Made by a program: the position numbers and the translations under genes. Below, in pieces: positions 33,339-41,060 of a DNA stretch of 64,000 bases. The stretch is from positions 124,001-188,000 of the forward strand of contig NZ_JXSL01000022.1 in assembly GCF_000829825.1 (NCBI RefSeq), in the 5' to 3' direction. The notes beneath the pieces are model-generated. The model had not been told where the DNA came from and ran no database searches. It worked only from the letters and a program-made list of their open reading frames with translations. The stretch comes from Paramagnetospirillum magnetotacticum MS-1 (GTDB taxonomy: Bacteria > Pseudomonadota > Alphaproteobacteria > Rhodospirillales > Magnetospirillaceae). Position 1 is the stretch's first letter, and each line of letters starts with the position of its first letter.

Positions 33339-33962
33339 GTGGACCCCGTCATTCTGTATCTGCGTGGCATCGCCATCGGCTTCGCCATCGCCGCGCCCAT
33401 CGGGCCGGTGGGCATTCTGTGTATCAGAAAGGCCCTGGCCGATGGGCGGCTGGCCGCCTTCGTGGCCGGGTTGGGCGCGGCCCTGGCCGATTCCCTGTTT
33501 GGCGCCGTGGCGGCGTTCGGCATCGGCGCGGTGATGAGCTTCATCGATGGCCAGATGGTGGTTCTCAAGATGGTGGGCGGGGTGTTCATGCTGGGCCTGG
33601 GCGTTCACACCTGGCGCTCGGCCGCTTTGTCGGTGGAGGCCGAACCGGGCAGGGGCCCCGGCATGGCCCGGGATTTTCTCTCCACCTTCGCCATCACCAT
33701 CACCAATCCCGGCACCATCTTCGGCGTGGCGGGCGTGTTCGCCGCGCTGGGCCCCATGGGCAAACCCGGCATCGGCCTGCCCACCGGCCTGCTGGTGGCG
33801 GGGATCTTCAGCGGTTCGGCCTTGTGGTGGCTGACCCTGTCCGCTCTGGCCTCGGCGGCCCGCAACCGCTTCACGCCGGAACGCATGCGTCTCTTCAACC
33901 ACCTGTCGGGCGCCATGCTGATGGTGTTCGGAGCCGCCGCCCTGGGCAGCCTATTGCTGTAG
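33339..33962 (+). CDS. LysE/RhtB-family exporter
   Basis: 207 residues and about six hydrophobic helices. The N-terminal IAAPIGPVGILCIRKALADG is the LysE family signature. The mid-protein TNPGTIFGVAGVFAALG is also typical. Exports amino acids or related small molecules; the substrate cannot be assigned. GTG start after GAGG. The 3' end overlaps the convergent acetyltransferase by 12 nt. Confidence 0.85.
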   Translation: MDPVILYLRGIAIGFAIAAPIGPVGILCIRKALADGRLAAFVAGLGAALADSLFGAVAAFGIGAVMSFIDGQMVVLKMVGGVFMLGLGVHTWRSAALSVEAEPGRGPGMARDFLSTFAITITNPGTIFGVAGVFAALGPMGKPGIGLPTGLLVAGIFSGSALWWLTLSALASAARNRFTPERMRLFNHLSGAMLMVFGAAALGSLLL

Positions 33963-34427
33963 GCGTTTGCGCAGCAGAATCTCGCTCATTCCCGCCTGGA
34001 CCAGTCCGTCCAGAGGCGCCACCTCGGTAAATCCGTGGCGGGCATAGAAGGCCCGCGCCGGGGCGTTGAAGTCGGAGACGCAGGCCCAGAGATTGGGGGC
34101 GATCTCGGCGGCGCTTTTCGCGGCCCAGTCCAGGACCTTGCCGCCGAGACCAAGCCCCTGATGGCCGGGCAGGATGGCGAAAAGCTCGATATAGGGGCCG
34201 CGCAGCCAGGGCGAGCGCAGCGCCAGAATGCCCGCCGTCCCGCCGTCATGCTCGGCGACCCAGCGGGTGAGCGCGCGGTCCTCTCGGCCGAAATAGCGCT
34301 CCAGCGCCTGCGCGCCATAATCGAGGCGGGCCCAGGGGTCCATGGCGGCCAAGGCTTGGGCCAGTGCCGGGGCGTCGCCGGGGGCCAGCGGGCGGAGTTG
34401 GCAGCCAGCCAGTGCGATATTGGTCAT
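33951..34427 (-). CDS. GNAT-family N-acetyltransferase
   Basis: 158 residues of the GNAT fold. Acetyl-CoA binding motif A is seen in ELFAILPGHQGLGLGGKVLDW and motif B in NAPARAFYARHGFTEV. The acceptor is unknown. Start MTNIALAGCQLRPL overlaps the deacetylase stop by 4 nt, so the two are translationally coupled. The frame open further upstream lies within the deacetylase gene. Confidence 0.85.
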   Translation of the reverse strand: MTNIALAGCQLRPLAPGDAPALAQALAAMDPWARLDYGAQALERYFGREDRALTRWVAEHDGGTAGILALRSPWLRGPYIELFAILPGHQGLGLGGKVLDWAAKSAAEIAPNLWACVSDFNAPARAFYARHGFTEVAPLDGLVQAGMSEILLRKRLQQ

Positions 34428-35095
34428 GGCAGGACCTCGTCCAACTGGGCAAAGCGGTAACCGCGCCGCTTCAACTCGGTCAGGATGCCGGTCAGGGCGG
34501 GACCGGTGGCCGGAGCCCGCTGGTTGACGTGAAAGATCAAGATGGAGCCGGGCCGGGTCTTGGACAGGACCCAATCCGTGAGATGCTCGGGCGTCGTTCC
34601 CCGTGCCGGATCGCCCGAAGCGAAGGTCCAGTGCACTATCTTATGGCCGGTGGCCTCGACCGTGCTCAAGGTGGCCGCGTCGTAATTGCCCGCGGGAAAG
34701 CGGAAGAAGCGGGGCTTGCGCCCGGTGGCCGCTTCGATGGCCTCGTCGGCTTCCTCCACCTGGCGGCGGACCGCCTGGGCGTCCAGGCGCTCCATATGCT
34801 GGGGGTGGTCGAGGGAATGGTTCTCGACCCGCACCAGCGGGCTTGTGGACAGATGCCTCAGCTCGGCGGCATTGCGGCGGGCGAACAGGCCGGTGGCGAA
34901 GATGGTGTAGGGGACCTTCTCGGCCTCCAATACCTTCAGGATGGTCTGGTCGAGATAGGCGGGCGCCCCCTTGGCCTCGCAGGCGTCGAAGGTCAGCGCC
35001 ACCACCTTGTCCGTGGTGGGCAGCCACTCGATCACCTCGGCCCGCACGGCGGGGGCGAGGAGAAGGAATGGGACAAGGAGGGCGAGCCTCGACAT
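34424..35095 (-). CDS. Secreted polysaccharide deacetylase (NodB-like)
   Basis: 223 residues. Signal peptide MSRLALLVPFLLLAPAVRA. NodB motif 1 reads VALTFDACEAKG, in which the second Asp of TFDD is replaced by Ala; motif 2 is NHSLDHPQHM with both metal-binding His; motif 3 is FRFPAGNYD. Motif 5 is close to ILIFHVNQ. Likely acts in the periplasm on N-acetylated glycans. Loss of the second motif-1 Asp occurs in some subfamilies and may alter metal binding. Longer frames upstream cross a palindromic repeat and are not used. Confidence 0.83.
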   Translation of the reverse strand: MSRLALLVPFLLLAPAVRAEVIEWLPTTDKVVALTFDACEAKGAPAYLDQTILKVLEAEKVPYTIFATGLFARRNAAELRHLSTSPLVRVENHSLDHPQHMERLDAQAVRRQVEEADEAIEAATGRKPRFFRFPAGNYDAATLSTVEATGHKIVHWTFASGDPARGTTPEHLTDWVLSKTRPGSILIFHVNQRAPATGPALTGILTELKRRGYRFAQLDEVLP

Positions 35096-35126
35096 GATAC
35101 GGCAATCCCGTGGCGGATGAGGGCTT

Positions 35127-35204
35127 TCACCACGAAGGCACGAAGATACGAAGAAAAAGAAGGTCTCCTTCGTGTTCCTTCCCGCCTTTGTGCCTTCGTG
35201 GTTA
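35127..35204. repeat. Palindromic CACGAAG-array repeat, copy B
   Basis: The left arm TTCACCACGAAGGCACGAAG is mirrored by CTTTGTGCCTTCGTGGTTA on the right. It is the same family as copy A at 12242-12334 and has the same TTCACCACGAAG and CGTGGTTA ends. It lies in the gap between the GST and deacetylase genes. Confidence 0.8.
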
Positions 35205-35231
35205 TGTCGTTGCCGCAAGCGGCCTGGAATT

Positions 35232-35903
35232 TCAGAAATCCGGGTCGGCATAGTGCCGGGGCGGGGGCAGGCCGGGCAGATGGTCGGCCAGCAGGACGCG
35301 GAAGCTGGGCCGCGACTTGACGCGGGCATACCAGTCCTTGGCCGGGGCGTGGGCGTCCCAGGGGACGTCGCCCACATAATCGACAGCGGAAATCTGGGCG
35401 GCGGCGGCGATGTCGGCCAGGGTGAACAGCCCCCCCGCCAGATAGCCATGCCGTTCGGTCAGGCTGCCCAGATAGTCCAGATGCTGGTGGATATGGGCAT
35501 AGCCGGTGCGGATGCGCCGCGAATCGGGTTCGTTGCGCCCGGATTCGAGGCGCCTGAACACCTTTTCGCCCACCAGATGGTCGGTGACCTCGGCATGGAA
35601 CTTCTGGCAGAACCAGGCGACCAGACGCCGCACCTCGGCCCGGGCCAGGGGTTCCGCGGGCAGCAGGGGCGTTTCGGGGCTGATCTCTTCGAGATATTCG
35701 ACGATGGCGGTGACGTCGGCCAGGGCCGCGCCGCCGTCCTCGACCAGCACGGGCAGCAGCCCCGCCGGATTGAGAGCGAGGAAGCCGGGCCGCCGCTCCC
35801 AGGTCTTTTCAATCTGGGGCTCGAAATCCAGCTTCTTCTCGGCAAGCACGACGCGGACAAGGCGCGAGAACGGGCAGAGTGGATGATGGTAAAGGGTCCT
35901 CAT
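35232..35903 (-). CDS. Glutathione S-transferase family protein
   Basis: 223 residues. The thioredoxin-like N-domain begins MRTLYHHPLCPFSRLVRVVL with the CPFS active-site loop, NPAGLLPVLVEDGG (cis-Pro) and ADVTAIVEYLEE (glutathione gamma-glutamyl contact). The C-terminal all-helical domain has FTLADIAAAAQI. The substrate is unknown. Possibly co-transcribed with the deacetylase, although a repeat separates them. Confidence 0.88.
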   Translation of the reverse strand: MRTLYHHPLCPFSRLVRVVLAEKKLDFEPQIEKTWERRPGFLALNPAGLLPVLVEDGGAALADVTAIVEYLEEISPETPLLPAEPLARAEVRRLVAWFCQKFHAEVTDHLVGEKVFRRLESGRNEPDSRRIRTGYAHIHQHLDYLGSLTERHGYLAGGLFTLADIAAAAQISAVDYVGDVPWDAHAPAKDWYARVKSRPSFRVLLADHLPGLPPPRHYADPDF

Positions 35904-36051
35904 GCCCCCCTTTTACAGCTTTTCCCGTGGCGAGAATAGAGGGTGGCGGCCCCATATGAACGTTTCTTAAACGAATTTTTCGCCGTGTGGCTACCTTGAC
36001 GGCGCGGGCTGCGGGCGTCACCCTGTCGGCCTTCCTTGCCGGAGCCCGAAC

Positions 36052-36906
36052 ATGGCTTTCCTGGACCATATCCGAATCTGTAACCGCCACGACCTGTCGA
36101 AGTTCCGCCCGTTCTCGGTGGAGGGCAAGTGGATCGGCTGGGTGCGCCACGACGTGGCTCAACGCCTTGCCGCCTTTCCCGAGGCCTTCCGCGTTTCCAT
36201 CGAAGGCGTCAGCCTTCATCCCGCCCTGACCACGCCCGAGGCGCGCAGCAAGGCCATCGACGAGGTGGCGCTGGAGCTGGCCGATGACTGGGGCACGCCG
36301 AAATTGCGGGGCGAGCGTTTTCGGGTGGCGGCCCGGTTCGGCGATCCCGCCCTGATGAGCATCGACCGCGGTGTGATCAGCTTGTTCGGCATCCGCGCCT
36401 ATGGCGTCCACGTCAACGGTCTGGTGCGTCGTCCCGACGGTCTTCACCTGTGGATCGGGCGGCGCGCCAAGGATAAGAGCGTGGCGCCCAACAAGCTGGA
36501 CAACATGGTGGCCGGGGGCCAGCCCAGCGAATTGTCCCTGGCCGACAATCTGATCAAGGAAGCGGCCGAGGAGGCGGATATTCCCGCCGCCCTGGCCGCC
36601 ACGGCTCGGCCGGTGGGCGTCATCTCCTATTGCCTGGAAGACGAATGGGGGCTCAAGCCCGATGTGATGTTCTGTTATGACCTGGAGGTTCCCGAAAGCT
36701 TCACGCCGCGCAACACCGACGGCGAATTGCAGGGCTTCACCCTGATGCCGGTGGCCGAGGTGGCGCGCCTGGTCAGGGATACCGAGGAATTCAAGTTCAA
36801 CGTCAATCTGGTGATCATCGACTTCCTCATCCGTCACGGTCAGATTTCGCCCGATGTGGAACATGATTACGTCGATCTGGTGGGCGGCCTTCGCAAGGGC
36901 TGGTAG
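36052..36906 (+). CDS. Nudix hydrolase with N-terminal DUF4743 domain
   Basis: 284 residues. The N-terminal ~120 resemble the DUF4743 domain found ahead of Nudix folds in bacterial and plant/fungal proteins (FSVEGKWIGWVRHDVAQRL, FGIRAYGVHVNGLV). The Nudix box is GGQPSELSLADNLIKEAAEEADI in positions ~164-186, with Lys in place of the usual Arg of REUXEE. Hydrolyses an unknown nucleoside-diphosphate derivative. Standalone gene; start MAFLDHIRICNRHDL. Confidence 0.83.
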   Translation: MAFLDHIRICNRHDLSKFRPFSVEGKWIGWVRHDVAQRLAAFPEAFRVSIEGVSLHPALTTPEARSKAIDEVALELADDWGTPKLRGERFRVAARFGDPALMSIDRGVISLFGIRAYGVHVNGLVRRPDGLHLWIGRRAKDKSVAPNKLDNMVAGGQPSELSLADNLIKEAAEEADIPAALAATARPVGVISYCLEDEWGLKPDVMFCYDLEVPESFTPRNTDGELQGFTLMPVAEVARLVRDTEEFKFNVNLVIIDFLIRHGQISPDVEHDYVDLVGGLRKGW

Positions 36907-36914
36907 TTTATCCG

Positions 36915-36970
36915 TCGTCATCCCGGCCTTGAGCCGGGATCCATGGTGCCGTTGGGCAAATGGATCCCGG
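36915..36970. repeat. REP palindrome
   Basis: CCCGGCCTTGAGCCGGG folds as a small hairpin, and CCGGGATCCAT (36934-36944) pairs perfectly with ATGGATCCCGG (36960-36970). The same family appears, interrupted, at 4432-4456. Confidence 0.7.
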
Positions 36971-37028
36971 ATGGCGCGTTGCGCTTGGGGGATGGCGAAG
37001 GGAAAAGGGGCGCTTTTCTCCCCGCGCT

Positions 37029-37126
37029 TGACGATCCTTTAATTCCCCCCAAGATATTATGCAGAAGGGTGCCGATGTCGGGCCCTTCCTTGGCGTACTC
37101 GCTCATGCCCGAGGAGGACGAAGATC
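37029..37126 (+). promoter_or_regulatory. Candidate heat-shock promoter and thermosensor leader of hsp20
   Basis: CTTGAC at 37029-37034 followed ~13 nt later by CCCCCCAAGAT resembles an RpoH-type -35/-10. The leader ends GAGGAGGACGAAGATC before the ATG. UCCUU at 37087-37091 can pair with GAGGA of the SD, with CCCG/GGGC helices nearby. This would suit an RNA thermometer, as known for alphaproteobacterial hsp20 genes, but no classical ROSE sequence is recognised. Confidence 0.4.
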
Positions 37127-37627
37127 ATGTCCCGCTTGTCCGCGTTCAATTCCCCCCTGCTGCTCGGTTTCGATCATTTCGACCGGCTGTTGGACCGTAT
37201 GTCCAAGGCCTCGCCCGAGGGTTATCCCCCCTACAATATCGAACAGATGTCCGAAAACGGCCTGCGCATCACGCTGGCGGTGGCCGGGTTCTCGTGGGAT
37301 GACCTGTCGGTGGCCCTGGAAGACAACCAGCTGGTCATCAGAGGTCGCCAGTCCGAAGACGACGGCAACCGCCTCTTCATTCATCGCGGCATCGCGTCGC
37401 GGCAGTTCCAGCGGGCTTTCCTGCTGGCCGACGGCATGGAGGTGATGGGCGCATCCTTGGATAACGGTCTGCTGCATGTGGATCTGATCCGGCGGGTGCC
37501 CGAGCCCAAGGTCCGCACCATTCCCATCGGCCGGGCGGGAGAGGCTCCCCACACCATTACCGTTTCCGCCGACGAAGCCTCGCCGGCGTCATCCCGGGCC
37601 AGAAGCGGCCAGAAGAGGGAGGTCTGA
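37127..37627 (+). CDS. Small heat-shock protein Hsp20
   Basis: 166 residues with a central alpha-crystallin domain at ~38-130 (YNIEQMSENGLRITLAVAGF; LVIRGRQSED; IASRQFQRAFLLAD; ASLDNGLLHVDLIRRVPE). ATP-independent holdase of the IbpA type. The C-terminal IxI-like RTIPIG is present. A strong GAGGAGG SD precedes the start. Two nt downstream begins a DUF1150 gene, a common partner of hsp20 in alphaproteobacteria. Confidence 0.92.
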   Translation: MSRLSAFNSPLLLGFDHFDRLLDRMSKASPEGYPPYNIEQMSENGLRITLAVAGFSWDDLSVALEDNQLVIRGRQSEDDGNRLFIHRGIASRQFQRAFLLADGMEVMGASLDNGLLHVDLIRRVPEPKVRTIPIGRAGEAPHTITVSADEASPASSRARSGQKREV

Positions 37628-37629
37628 AC

Positions 37630-37863
37630 ATGAAGACCATGGATGACAGAACCGCGTTCCTGGGCCGAAGCCTGATGAACGCCACGGATTTCGCCAATTG
37701 GGGCCTGCCCGCCATCGCCTATTTCAAGCACGAGGACAATGGCGGCCAGGGCGGCTGGTCCATCCACGCCGCTGACGGCACGGTGATCGGCGCGGCGCCG
37801 TCGCGCGACACCGCATTCGCCGCCATCCTTCAGCACGACATGGAGCCCATGAGCGTGCATTGA
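37630..37863 (+). CDS. DUF1150 family protein
   Basis: 77 residues. The sequence LPAIAYFKHEDNGGQGGWSI and IGAAPSRDTAFAAILQHDMEPMSVH match the DUF1150 pattern, small alphaproteobacterial proteins of unknown function found beside hsp20. It is 2 nt after hsp20. Its stop is followed within 6 nt by the two-hairpin 3' element described below. Confidence 0.82.
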   Translation: MKTMDDRTAFLGRSLMNATDFANWGLPAIAYFKHEDNGGQGGWSIHAADGTVIGAAPSRDTAFAAILQHDMEPMSVH

Positions 37864-37869
37864 CCAACT

Positions 37870-37973
37870 CGCACGAAAGTCCTTCGGCCTGACGGCCTCA
37901 GTGTACTTTCGTGCGGGAAGAATAAGGAAAAGCCCGCGCTTGGGGCGGCCCGGCGCGCGGGCTTTGGCTTTCT
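37870..37973 (+). repeat. Two-hairpin 3'-end element, copy 1
   Basis: Hairpin I has an 11-bp stem CGCACGAAAGT / ACTTTCGTGCG (37870-37915), enclosing CCTTCGGCC..GGCCTCAGTGT. A purine-rich spacer leads to hairpin II, AAAGCCCGCGC / GCGCGGGCTTT (37929-37965), with loop TTGGGGCGGCCCGGC and a T-rich tail. It begins 6 nt after the DUF1150 stop in sense orientation. The other copies are at 38010-38107 and 55893-55994 (both minus). Confidence 0.85.
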
Positions 37974-37977
37974 TGTC

Positions 37978-38007
37978 CCCAATCCGAGACGAAGGTCTCG
38001 GATTGGG
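37978..38007. terminator. Hairpin between the two convergent 3' elements
   Basis: CCCAATCCGAGAC, GAAG and GTCTCGGATTGGG form a 13-bp perfect stem. It lies between copy 1 and copy 2 of the 3' element, where convergent transcripts from DUF1150 and ptsN would meet. There is no strong U-run. Confidence 0.5.
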
Positions 38008-38009
38008 TA

Positions 38010-38107
38010 AGACGAGTCAAAAATGGGCGCGAAGCCGCCTTAAGCCCATTTTTTCAATATACTCTCGCGGAAAGTACACCGAGGCGCAGCCGAGGGACTT
38101 TTCGCGA
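38010..38107 (-). repeat. Two-hairpin 3'-end element, copy 2
   Basis: On the minus strand, hairpin I is TCGCGAAAAGT / ACTTTCCGCGA (38065-38107) enclosing CCCTCGGC..GCCTCGGTGT. Hairpin II is AAAAATGGGC / GCCCATTTTT (38019-38053) with loop TTAAGGCGGCTTCGC, followed by GACTCGTCTT. It begins 2 nt after the ptsN stop in sense orientation. Confidence 0.85.
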
Positions 38108-38109
38108 AA

Positions 38110-38574
38110 TCACGCCGCCCGGCTGGCCGGGCTTTCGGTCAGCAGGGCGTAAAGGGCATCGGCATTGTCGGTGCCGCGCAGCTTCTCGCACACGCTTTTG
38201 TCGCGCAGCAGGCGCGAGACGCGGGCCAGGGCCTTGAGGTGGTCGGCACCGGCGGATTCGGGCGCCAGCAGCAGGAAGATCAGGTCCACCGGCTGTTCAT
38301 CGATGGATTCGAAGGCGATGGGCTTTTCCAGGCGGGCGAAAACGCCATAAAGCTTTTCCATGGTGGGAAGCTTACCGTGGGGGATGGCGATGCCGTTGCC
38401 CACGCCGGTGGTGCCCAGACGCTCGCGTTCCAGCAGCACGTCGAAGATGGCCCTTTCGTGAAGGCCGGTAATCTCGGCGGCCTTCTTGGCCAAATCCTGC
38501 AGCGCCTGCTTCTTGGATGCGGCGCGCAGATTCGGAATGACGGAGGCCGGGCTGATCAGATCGGTGATTTCCAT
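38110..38574 (-). CDS. ptsN: PTS IIA-like nitrogen regulatory protein
   Basis: EIIA-Ntr, 154 residues. The phosphorylated His lies in GNGIAIPHGKLPTM, with FLLLAPESAGADHLKALARVSRLL downstream. It receives phosphate via PtsP-NPr and controls potassium and nitrogen/carbon processes in other bacteria. It lies downstream of rpoN in the same direction, but the hpf/raiA gene that normally sits between the two is absent; only 165 nt without an ORF remain. Confidence 0.93.
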   Translation of the reverse strand: MEITDLISPASVIPNLRAASKKQALQDLAKKAAEITGLHERAIFDVLLERERLGTTGVGNGIAIPHGKLPTMEKLYGVFARLEKPIAFESIDEQPVDLIFLLLAPESAGADHLKALARVSRLLRDKSVCEKLRGTDNADALYALLTESPASRAA

Positions 38575-38739
38575 GAATCCACCCTGTGAGGGCGAAACCT
38601 TGAGGTTCCGCTGGGTCTTCCATCTAAAGCGCGCGGGATGCACTCTACCGCGCCATTGTCCCCGTCCCGTCTTTCCCACGGGGCGGGCGGAAAATAGGCC
38701 CCGACTTGTCCGAAGTCAAGCATGCCGGATGGCCGGGGG

Positions 38740-40254
38740 TCACATGCCCAGCGACTTCTCGCGCCGCCGCTGGACCGACGAGCCGATATTCATGGCTTCG
38801 CGGTATTTTGCCACCGTACGGCGCGCGATGTCGATACCTTCGGCTTTCAGGGCGTCGACGATGGAATCGTCGGACAGCACGCTCTTGCCCTCTGCATCGA
38901 TCAGGGCCTTGATGCGGTGGCGGACCGCCTCGGCGGAATGGGCATCGCCGCCATCGGCCGAGCCGATGGCCTGGGTGAAGAAGTACTTCAGTTCATAGAT
39001 GCCGCGCGGCGTGGCCATGTATTTGTTGGAGGTGACGCGGCTGACCGTGCTTTCGTGCATGGAGATGGCGGTGGCGATGTCCCTGAGCACCAGCGGGCGC
39101 AGATGCTGCACCCCTAAGCGGAAGAATCCGTCTTGCTGGCGCACGATCTCGGTCGCCACTTTGAGGATGGTGGTGGCGCGCTGGTGCAAGGACTTCACCA
39201 GCCAGTTGGCTGATTGGAAGCGCTCGGAGATATAGGTCTTGTCGTCCTTGCTGCGCGCGGCTCCGGCGATCTTGGAATAGTAGCGGGTATTGACCAGGAC
39301 GCGGGGCAGGGTGTCGGAGTTCAGCTCCACCACCCAGGAGCCGTCCTGGGTGCGGCGCATCAGCACGTCGGGCGTGACCGGCTGGGCGACGATATGGTCG
39401 AAGGCCAGGGCCGGTTTGGGGTCCAGGGCCTTGATCTCGCCGATCATCTCGGCCAGGTCCTCGGCATCGACGCCACACACCTTCATCAGGCCGGGCAGGT
39501 CGCGCCGGGCCAGCAGTTCCAGATTGTCCAGCAGGGCCTGCATGGCGGGATCGAGGCGGTTCTTCTCGGCCAGTTGCAGCCCCAGGCATTCCTTGAGCGA
39601 GCGCGCGAAGACGCCCACGGGGTCGAAGCCCTGGACGCGTTTGAGTACCGCCTCGACGCGCTCGACCGGGCAATTCAGCCGTTCGGCCAGTTCGCCCAGG
39701 TCACCGATCAGATAACCGGCCTCGTCGAGCATTTCGATCAGGTGAAGGGCGATCAACCGGTCGGCTGGATCGAGGATGTCCACATTGACCTGGGCCGCCA
39801 GATGGTCGCGCAGGGTGATATCGCCCGCCACCATCTGTTCCAGGTTGGACTCCCCGTCATCGAATCCCTGACCGCCGCCGCCGCCGACATTGCCCCATTG
39901 GCTTAAGGATTCGTCCTGGACGGCGTCCGAGGCGCTGTCGTTGTTGAAGGTGTTGTCGTAATCCACGTCCATGCCGTCTTCGGCCGAGCCGCCGTCCATG
40001 CCGTCCAGCAGGGGGGCTTCGGCGGGGGCGGAATCGAGGACCGCCAGATCGGTAGCATCCACTTTGGGCTCGGCGGACTCGGGGCCGCGCTCGGTCTCCT
40101 CGCGCTCCAACAGCGGGTTGCGCTCCAGTTCCTGGTCAATGAAGGCGGTCAATTCGAAATTGGACAATTGCAGCAGCTTGATGGCCTGCTGCAATTGCGG
40201 GGTCATCACCAGAGACTGAGTCTGGCGGATATCAAGCCTGGGACCGATGGCCAT
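38740..40254 (-). CDS. rpoN: RNA polymerase sigma-54 factor
   Basis: 504 residues. Region I is Gln/Leu-rich (QSLVMTPQLQQAIKLLQLSN), binding core and activators; an acidic region II spans ~45-120; the core-binding domain is central; the C-terminal HTH and RpoN box (ARRTVAKYREAMNI) read -12/-24 promoters. Start MAIGPRLDIRQTQ. It lies 8 nt after lptB, in the standard lptA-lptB-rpoN-ptsN order. Confidence 0.96.
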   Translation of the reverse strand: MAIGPRLDIRQTQSLVMTPQLQQAIKLLQLSNFELTAFIDQELERNPLLEREETERGPESAEPKVDATDLAVLDSAPAEAPLLDGMDGGSAEDGMDVDYDNTFNNDSASDAVQDESLSQWGNVGGGGGQGFDDGESNLEQMVAGDITLRDHLAAQVNVDILDPADRLIALHLIEMLDEAGYLIGDLGELAERLNCPVERVEAVLKRVQGFDPVGVFARSLKECLGLQLAEKNRLDPAMQALLDNLELLARRDLPGLMKVCGVDAEDLAEMIGEIKALDPKPALAFDHIVAQPVTPDVLMRRTQDGSWVVELNSDTLPRVLVNTRYYSKIAGAARSKDDKTYISERFQSANWLVKSLHQRATTILKVATEIVRQQDGFFRLGVQHLRPLVLRDIATAISMHESTVSRVTSNKYMATPRGIYELKYFFTQAIGSADGGDAHSAEAVRHRIKALIDAEGKSVLSDDSIVDALKAEGIDIARRTVAKYREAMNIGSSVQRRREKSLGM

Positions 40255-40262
40255 GGCGGTGG

Positions 40263-41060
40263 CTACATGCTGAACCGCTCGCCGAGATAGACCCGTCGCA
40301 CCCCTTCATGGGCGACGATCTCGGCGGGGCGGCCCTCCATCAGAACCGCGCCGTCGTGCAGGATATAGGCGCGGTCGATGAGGTCCAGGGTCTCACGCAC
40401 ATTGTGATCGGTGATCAGCACGCCGATGCCGCGATGCTTGAGATGGGACACCAGATCGCGGATGTCGGAGACGGCGATGGGGTCGATACCGGCCAGGGGC
40501 TCGTCCAGCAAGATGAAGTGGGGGCGGCACGCCAGGGCGCGGGCGATCTCGACGCGGCGGCGCTCGCCGCCCGACAGCGCCATGGCCGGAGCCCGGCGCA
40601 GATGGCTGATGGAGAATTCGGCCATCAGGCTTTCCAGATCGTGCTGGCGGCGTTCCAGGTCGGGCTCGACCACTTCGAGCACCGCCATGATGTTGCCTTC
40701 CACCGACAGGCCTCTGAAGATGGATGCTTCCTGCGGCAGGTAGCCGATGCCCAGCCGGGCGCGGCGATACATGGGCAGGTCGGTGATCTCGGTGCCGTCC
40801 AGGGAGATGGAGCCGGTATCGGGATTGATCAGGCCGGTGATGCAGTAAAAACAGGTGGTCTTGCCCGCGCCGTTGGGGCCAAGCAAGCCCACGGCCTCGC
40901 CCCGCTGCACCGAGATGGAGACGTCGCGCAGCACCGGGCGGCCCTTGAAGCTTTTGCCGATATTTTGCGCCAGCAGGCCGGGATTGTCGGCCACCAGACG
41001 CGGCCCCGGCGCGGCCGGGGGATTGGCGCTGAGCGGAGAGCCAGGCTTGACGGTTTTCAT
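40263..41060 (-). CDS. lptB: LPS export ABC transporter ATPase LptB
   Basis: 265 residues. Walker [21 protein letters not shown] signature [15 protein letters not shown], Walker [14 protein letters not shown] and switch [10 protein letters not shown], all typical of LptB. Powers LptFG extraction of LPS from the inner membrane. The ATG overlaps the lptA stop by 4 nt. A ~25-residue N-terminal extension precedes the ABC domain. The longer open frame (to 41246) is not used. Confidence 0.95.
   Translation of the reverse strand: MKTVKPGSPLSANPPAAPGPRLVADNPGLLAQNIGKSFKGRPVLRDVSISVQRGEAVGLLGPNGAGKTTCFYCITGLINPDTGSISLDGTEITDLPMYRRARLGIGYLPQEASIFRGLSVEGNIMAVLEVVEPDLERRQHDLESLMAEFSISHLRRAPAMALSGGERRRVEIARALACRPHFILLDEPLAGIDPIAVSDIRDLVSHLKHRGIGVLITDHNVRETLDLIDRAYILHDGAVLMEGRPAEIVAHEGVRRVYLGERFSM

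Noticed and set aside
37901-38152. Open frame sharing a GKYTEAQPRDFSR-like peptide with one at 55779-56015
   Set aside because: The similarity is produced by the two-hairpin RNA element read in frame; both frames run into neighbouring genes and lack start signals.
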